Shown here piece after piece: positions 8,321 through 12,250 of a stretch of 12,250 bases of DNA (position 1 is the first letter of the stretch; every line of letters begins with the position of its first letter). Source of the DNA: an uncultured Clostridia bacterium (GTDB lineage: Bacteria; Bacillota; Clostridia; Christensenellales; Borkfalkiaceae); contig CALGVF010000260.1 in NCBI GenBank assembly GCA_937920115.1, positions 1 through 12,250 of the forward strand, in the 5' to 3' direction. The translations under genes were made by a program, and so were the position numbers. The notes under the pieces were generated by a model. That model was given only the letters and a program-made list of their open reading frames with translations. It made no database searches and was not told the DNA's origin.

Positions 8321-10365
8321 AATTCTTTTTCCTGTCGCGATTTTATTATAAAAGTTGCGGTCTCCATACCTTTAACGGAAGTTTTTATTTCGACTTCGTT
8401 TCCGTTTTCCTTAAAACTTCGTTTTTCTTTAATACCTTTTTTTGTGATTTCGCATATTTCGCGGATACGTATATCCGTTTTTATTTTCAACGTCTTAAAG
8501 TTGTCGAGATTCGCGTTCGTTACGATTAAAACATAATCCTTACCGCGATCGAACAAATAGGGCGAAACGCCGGCAAACTCCGTGGTAACGTAATTTTTCG
8601 TATGCTTTTCGATAAAATCAAGCAGTAATTTTCTTCGCAATTCCGAAAACTGCCCGTACCTGCGATTTCGCATATCGTACGGAATTATAAGGAGATTTTT
8701 CCCTTCGGTTATTCCGTTGCCGAAAAAATTCGTCTCGTAGTCGTAAGTCGAGGTCAGTTTTTTTAACGCTTTCTCGTCAACGTATTCTATTTTATAATAA
8801 TCTCCCGCGTTCTCTCTGCAGGAAGCCCTGAATCTTCCTTTTCCGTATATTTTTACGCATTCCTCCGCTTCTTCGTACGAAAGAGGCGTGGATTCCGCTT
8901 TTATAAACTCGATTTTTTCTATGTTCAGAATCTTTCCGATCCCTCTTTCCGTCAAAACCGAAGCGGCGTATCCGTCGACTATAACGCTGTTGCGGGAAAA
9001 TAAGCGAATAATTTCGTCGTTCGTAAAATCATAAACGGAATCGCCTATCAAGGCAACGGTTTCTCCGTCATATTTTTTCTCCGTGTCGTATCGGTACGAG
9101 ACCCCTTGCGCGCTCATATATCCGCCGATTTTAAATTCGCTCGACAAAAGCCCGTAAATCCCCCCGCTCAGGGGAAGATTGTACGAACACCTTTCGTCTA
9201 TCGGAACAACCGCGCCCGACAACGACGAAAATTTTAATTCGAGGTCGGTCACTGCTTGCAGATACGGCGTAAGTTTTTTTATTTCCTTTGCATAACCGAG
9301 GTCTTCGACCACACCGTTCCCTACGAAATCGTAAATGCTGTACGTCATTCCGCTTAAAACGAGAGGAATCGAGGATTCGACCTGAAATCTCATCATCGCA
9401 GGGCTTTTTCTGTAAACGTTTGCCGAGCCGTTTTCCGTCTCAGGCAATACGACGGTATCGTCCGTACAAAACGCCCTGACCGTCATACTTATCGCATTGA
9501 AATCGAAGTAGTAGTCCTTCCCCGTCATTTCGTTATAACAGGGAAGATGTATTCTGTTTATTTTTATATTCGTATCGCCCGCAAAAACGGACAACAACTC
9601 GTCCCAGCGTCGCCCTTCCATGGCGTGCATTTCGGGAGTTGACGACATAAGTCCGATTTTTATATCGGGTTTGATTTCGCGAAGCGATTCAGATATAATT
9701 TTTGCCGTATCGGTAAGGCTTTTTCTGGAAAAATCAAGCCAGATTTTACGCTCTTCCGTCGGCTTGCCCTCTTTAAATATTTTTTCAACCCATTCATCGC
9801 GGCTATAATTCTTCTTCGCGATTTTATTGAAAACCGCGATATGCTCGTCGCAAAAACACCCGCCCCATTCGAGGTTGCCGTGATTATGATATCTGAAATC
9901 GTCCTCTATCCAGAAAACGTCGGGAGATAATTCTCTTACAAGATACGACGCATACCCGGTGTAATACTTTCGCCATTCAAGGCTCAGCGGACAGGCAACC
10001 ACAGAACACTTTTTGCCGTTCTTGTCGGCCATCGTTGTAAAACTCTGCGACGGAGTCAACCTTCGCTGCCTGTCGAGATGTCCCATTTCCATCCAGTTGT
10101 TTACACTCGCGACGATTCCGTTCTTTTCAAGTTTGCGTTTTACACTTTTCAGAGCTTCGACCCACGGAGCGGCATTTTCGATTTCTATATGCCCGACGTT
10201 GAATTCTTCGGCGTTTATCATCAGCATGACGTCGGTGAATCCGTATTTTTTGCAATGTTTCGTCAATTCGTCGGCAATTTCGTCGATTCTGTCGTCGCAA
10301 GTAATTTGCAAACGCAGGCAATGTCTGAATATTTTATTGCTCGGTTTCGCCGTTTGCATCCGCAT
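8317..10365 (-). CDS. GH42/GHL-like TIM-barrel hydrolase of unassigned specificity
   Basis: A 682-aa protein without signal peptide, so probably cytoplasmic. I do not recognise a named family with confidence, but the layout resembles beta-galactosidase GH42-like proteins: an N-terminal barrel (about 15-370), a trimerisation/glutaminase-like domain (about 433-480, ETVALIGDSVYDF then NSVIVDGYAASVLTERGIGKIL) and a short C-terminal beta domain (about 610-675). Candidate catalytic residues are in FWIEDDFRYHNH (151-162; E154, D155 or D156) and in VLPETENGSANVY (305-317; E309 or E311), which are spaced like an acid/base and a nucleophile on strands 4 and 7. WGGCFCDEH (167-175) recalls the metal-binding cysteine cluster of some GH42 enzymes. 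The start is supported by AAGGAG 5 bases before the ATG, even though the gene overlaps the one before by 32 bases. The next gene starts in an ATGA overlap. A role in glycan breakdown is inferred from fold and context. Confidence 0.7.
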   Translation of the reverse strand: MRMQTAKPSNKIFRHCLRLQITCDDRIDEIADELTKHCKKYGFTDVMLMINAEEFNVGHIEIENAAPWVEALKSVKRKLEKNGIVASVNNWMEMGHLDRQRRLTPSQSFTTMADKNGKKCSVVACPLSLEWRKYYTGYASYLVRELSPDVFWIEDDFRYHNHGNLEWGGCFCDEHIAVFNKIAKKNYSRDEWVEKIFKEGKPTEERKIWLDFSRKSLTDTAKIISESLREIKPDIKIGLMSSTPEMHAMEGRRWDELLSVFAGDTNIKINRIHLPCYNEMTGKDYYFDFNAISMTVRAFCTDDTVVLPETENGSANVYRKSPAMMRFQVESSIPLVLSGMTYSIYDFVGNGVVEDLGYAKEIKKLTPYLQAVTDLELKFSSLSGAVVPIDERCSYNLPLSGGIYGLLSSEFKIGGYMSAQGVSYRYDTEKKYDGETVALIGDSVYDFTNDEIIRLFSRNSVIVDGYAASVLTERGIGKILNIEKIEFIKAESTPLSYEEAEECVKIYGKGRFRASCRENAGDYYKIEYVDEKALKKLTSTYDYETNFFGNGITEGKNLLIIPYDMRNRRYGQFSELRRKLLLDFIEKHTKNYVTTEFAGVSPYLFDRGKDYVLIVTNANLDNFKTLKIKTDIRIREICEITKKGIKEKRSFKENGNEVEIKTSVKGMETATFIIKSRQEKEL

Positions 10366-10930
10366 TTTTTCTCCTTACGATATCTCCGATAAGCCCCACG
10401 ATTATAGCGATTAAAGATATAATGTTCGCAAGTATCGAAATATAATTCTCCACGATTATAACGTAGACAAGCCACAACGCAACTCCGATGAGCGAAAAAA
10501 TCCTCGTTTTCATTGCGTTTTTATCGTATAGCCCGATTACCGCCAACCCGCTGCCGAGAGCCGGGAATATATTCGCAAACCATAAAACGGAAAAAATCTC
10601 CGCTTTACTCGTAAGAAACGGCATCGCCGCAATCAACACGATAAATATGTACAGCCACGCCTTTCCGCTTGCCCATTTACGTCTCTTGCGATTGTAAAAC
10701 ACAATCTCTCTCATACACATGACGACGTTCAACCCCGATCCCGTATAATTGCCGCATAGCAGATACTGAAATATGCTCAATGCGTCGGATACAAGTTTGA
10801 AAATCAATATTTTGTCGCTGTTTTTTCGGGTATAAACCAGAATACTCCATAATATCACGACAATGCCGAGAACTTGCCCCGCAACGTATGGGACGCCCCT
10901 GTCCGCTATAGCCCTGAAATATTCTTCCAT
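10334..10930 (-). CDS. YgjV-like multi-pass inner membrane protein
   Basis: A 198-aa membrane protein with about six hydrophobic segments (near 14-33, 43-60, 90-107, 112-134, 142-160 and 163-184) and a charged, hydrophilic tail (VRRKNADANGETEQ). Length, the opening GQVLGIVVILWSILVYTRKN, and the central NVVMCMREIVFYNRKRRKWAS loop resemble the YgjV family (Imp-YgjV), whose function is unknown. The start is uncertain. A TGA stop lies two codons before TTG at 10936, leaving TTG 10936 or ATG 10930. I chose ATG; neither has a well-spaced RBS (GAGG abuts the ATG). It is the first gene of the operon, about 70 bases after the predicted start site, and its end overlaps the next gene by 32 bases. Its presence with sugar uptake and hydrolysis genes hints at a transport or export role, but this is a guess. 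Confidence 0.75.
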   Translation of the reverse strand: MEEYFRAIADRGVPYVAGQVLGIVVILWSILVYTRKNSDKILIFKLVSDALSIFQYLLCGNYTGSGLNVVMCMREIVFYNRKRRKWASGKAWLYIFIVLIAAMPFLTSKAEIFSVLWFANIFPALGSGLAVIGLYDKNAMKTRIFSLIGVALWLVYVIIVENYISILANIISLIAIIVGLIGDIVRRKNADANGETEQ

Positions 10931-11007
10931 CCTCAATCTTCAACGTATGCCGACCAAGCATCGCATCATTCTTGCGCAACATACCGTCCCGAGTTTTTAA
11001 TACGATG

Positions 11008-11036
11008 ATTATAACACAAGAAATCGCCGATGTACA
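11008..11036 (-). promoter_or_regulatory. Extended -10 promoter for the minus-strand operon
   Basis: On the minus strand TATAAT (11013-11008) is a perfect -10 box and is preceded by TGT, the extended -10 signature. A weaker -35, TGTACA (4 of 6 matches), lies 17 bases upstream at 11036-11031. Transcription would start near 11001, giving a leader of about 65-70 bases before the YgjV-like gene. A 9-base odd palindrome, ATCG-C-CGAT (11023-11031), fills part of the spacer and could be a repressor site. Another, TTGCGCAA (10972-10979), lies in the leader. Confidence 0.65.
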
Positions 11037-11064
11037 TTGCTGAAACGGATAAATTTATTGCCTT

Positions 11065-11089
11065 TTTAAACCTTTTGAAAAAATTGAAA
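11065..11089. repeat. Phased TTGAAA-like direct repeats between divergent promoters, possible operator
   Basis: TTTAAA (11065-11070), TTGAAA (11075-11080) and TTGAAA (11084-11089) recur at 10- and 9-base steps, about one DNA turn, in the AT-rich stretch between the two -35 boxes. AraC-family regulators commonly bind direct repeats near their own divergent promoters, so this is a candidate site. The region is A/T-rich and such repeats can occur by chance. Confidence 0.3.
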
Positions 11090-11107
11090 CAAAAAATAAT
11101 TTCGATA

Positions 11108-11136
11108 TTGACATACCTGATTTTTTATGATACAAT
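11108..11136 (+). promoter_or_regulatory. Near-consensus promoter of the regulator gene
   Basis: TTGACA (11108-11113, perfect -35), a 17-base spacer, and TACAAT (11131-11136, 5 of 6) form a near-ideal sigma-A promoter. TGA immediately before the -10 gives an extended -10 as well. The expected start site, about seven bases after the -10, is 11142-11144, which falls on the ATG of the regulator gene at 11143. Confidence 0.8.
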
Positions 11137-11142
11137 GCGAGT

Positions 11143-11967
11143 ATGGTAACTTTTGATTTTGAATGTTTCGCCAAACTTTTTTCGAAACTACGACTGTTAT
11201 TAAACGCTTCCATAACGTTTTACAACAAGGAATTCAAGGGAACGTGCGCATGCACCTCTCCGGGCTCGCCGTTCTGCGCCAGCGTAAAAAAGCACCTTAA
11301 AGAAAAGTGTGAGGAATCCGACTCGGATTCGTTTATGACGTGTTTGAACAACAATAAACAGTCTTTGAAATACAACTGCCATTTCGGACTTACGGAACTG
11401 TCTTTTCGACTTTCGCATAACAATGAAACTTACGGTTTCGTCATCGTCGGACCATTTAAAACCAAAGAAGACGAGGCGGAAATCGAAAGAAGAATAGTCG
11501 AATACTGCGAGGAAACGGGCACGTCCCGCGACGAGATGATGCGAACTTTCAAAGATATCCCATATTTCACGGAAGAAAAGTTCAACGCGATAGAAACACT
11601 TATTTTCGCATTGTTTGAATACGCTTTATCTCAAAAAATTATACTTATCAGTCAAGATAATTTCATCGATATTTTCGACGATTACTTGCAAGAACACTTA
11701 TCGGAAGATATAACCATACAATCGCTCTGCTCACATTTTTATCTGTCGCAAAAACAACTTTACACAATTATAAAAAACGCCAAAGGAATCGCGCCGAAAG
11801 CATACATCGTTCAGAAAAGAATTATGGAGGCGAAATATCTGATAAAAACCACCGATTTAACGATTCAGCAAATCGCCGAAAAAGTCGGTATGCCGGACTA
11901 CCCGCATTTTTTCAAGGCTTTCAAATCTATAACAGGTAACTCTCCGAACCACTACCGCAAAAAATAG
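11143..11967 (+). CDS. AraC-family transcriptional regulator with PocR-like sensor domain
   Basis: A 274-aa regulator, divergent from the operon. Residues about 8-165 resemble the PocR ligand-sensing domain: a Cys-rich stretch (C35, C37, C45, C56, C67), YNCHFGLTE at 77-85 (Cys79-His80), and YGFVIVGPF at 97-105. The C-terminal part (about 172-272) is a two-helix-turn-helix AraC domain. The first HTH is at about 190-211 (ITIQSLCSHFYLSQKQLYTIIK) and the second at about 239-262, ending in the characteristic FFKAFKSITGNSPNHYR. It likely senses a small metabolite, perhaps a sugar intermediate, and activates the neighbouring operon (inference from position). No RBS precedes the ATG and the promoter's predicted start site coincides with it, so the mRNA is probably leaderless. 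The next in-frame Met (residue 65) would destroy the sensor, which supports the chosen start. Confidence 0.9.
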   Translation: MVTFDFECFAKLFSKLRLLLNASITFYNKEFKGTCACTSPGSPFCASVKKHLKEKCEESDSDSFMTCLNNNKQSLKYNCHFGLTELSFRLSHNNETYGFVIVGPFKTKEDEAEIERRIVEYCEETGTSRDEMMRTFKDIPYFTEEKFNAIETLIFALFEYALSQKIILISQDNFIDIFDDYLQEHLSEDITIQSLCSHFYLSQKQLYTIIKNAKGIAPKAYIVQKRIMEAKYLIKTTDLTIQQIAEKVGMPDYPHFFKAFKSITGNSPNHYRKK

Positions 11968-12250
11968 ACAGAGTATCGCTACGCTTAAAATCAATTAGAA
12001 TCAAAATAACGGCTCAACTTACAAAACTTAAAAGAACTATCCGATTTCTACAAAGCACGTAACAGTATAATTTAATCTACACAAAAACTCAACACGCAAC
12101 AATTTCTTAATAGCAATTAGTATGTTAACACTTAAAATGATACTGTGAAATTGCAAATTTTATCGTATTAAAATCACATAGTTGATTGTAAGACGTGTGC
12201 TTGTAAAGACATAAATTTATGGACACTACTACAAATCAGAGAAATAGCGT
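11968..12250. other. AT-rich non-coding stretch at right edge
   Basis: After the regulator stop codon there are 283 bases that are clearly richer in A and T and poorer in CpG than the genes. I see no tRNA, no strong terminator and no supported gene. Minor items are a TATAAT at 12066-12071 without a -35, a perfect palindrome CATAAATTTATG (12210-12221), and near-repeats TTGTAAGAC (12186-12194) and TTGTAAAGAC (12201-12210). An ATG at 12219 opens a frame of ten codons to the edge but has no RBS. Confidence 0.6.

Noticed and set aside
11041..11056. Possible CcpA (cre) site, TGAAACGGATAAAT
   Set aside because: It resembles the cre core only superficially; the A-R-C-G register does not match the consensus.
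12043..12071. Plus-strand promoter ending in TATAAT
   Set aside because: The -10 is perfect, but the hexamer 17 bases upstream (GATTTC) is not a -35, and no gene follows.
12219..12250. Possible gene start (ATG, ten open codons to the edge)
   Set aside because: There is no Shine-Dalgarno sequence or promoter and too few codons to judge; the ATG lies in an AT-rich palindrome.

Overview
The window looks like Bacillota (class Clostridia). Ribosome binding sites are strong AGGAGG-type, secreted proteins carry lipoprotein signals of the Gram-positive style, and base composition is moderate with many CpG-containing codons. A gut or host-associated clostridial lineage fits the gene content, but this assignment is inference.

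Layout. Eight genes run on the minus strand from about 10.9 kb down to the left edge. In transcription order they are: a YgjV-like membrane protein, a GH42/GHL-like TIM-barrel protein of 682 aa, a GH20 beta-N-acetylhexosaminidase-like enzyme, two sugar ABC permeases (MalF-like, then MalG-like), a 143-base hairpin-rich gap, a lipoprotein solute-binding protein, a lipoprotein with a DUF4091/GH123-like catalytic region, and a lipoprotein with a predicted jelly-roll domain that is cut by the window edge. The genes overlap or lie 0.15 kb apart at most, so they read as one operon, possibly with an internal control point at the hairpin gap. Divergently, on the plus strand at 11143-11967, is an AraC-family regulator with a PocR-like N-terminal sensor. 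The last 283 bases are AT-rich and hold no gene that can be supported.

How it may work (inference). Surface-anchored lipoproteins bind and trim a glycan containing N-acetylhexosamine. The solute-binding protein passes the released oligosaccharide to the two permeases. Cytoplasmic GH20 and the GH42-like enzyme finish depolymerisation. The regulator may sense an intermediate and switch the operon. No ABC ATPase is encoded here, so a shared MsmX-type ATPase elsewhere in the genome is likely.

The points most worth a second look are: a near-consensus promoter whose predicted start site falls on the ATG of the regulator gene (a probable leaderless mRNA); back-to-back extended -10 promoters with phased TTGAAA-like repeats between them; a run of tandem hairpins separating the permeases from their binding protein; and the unassigned 682-aa hydrolase-like protein.
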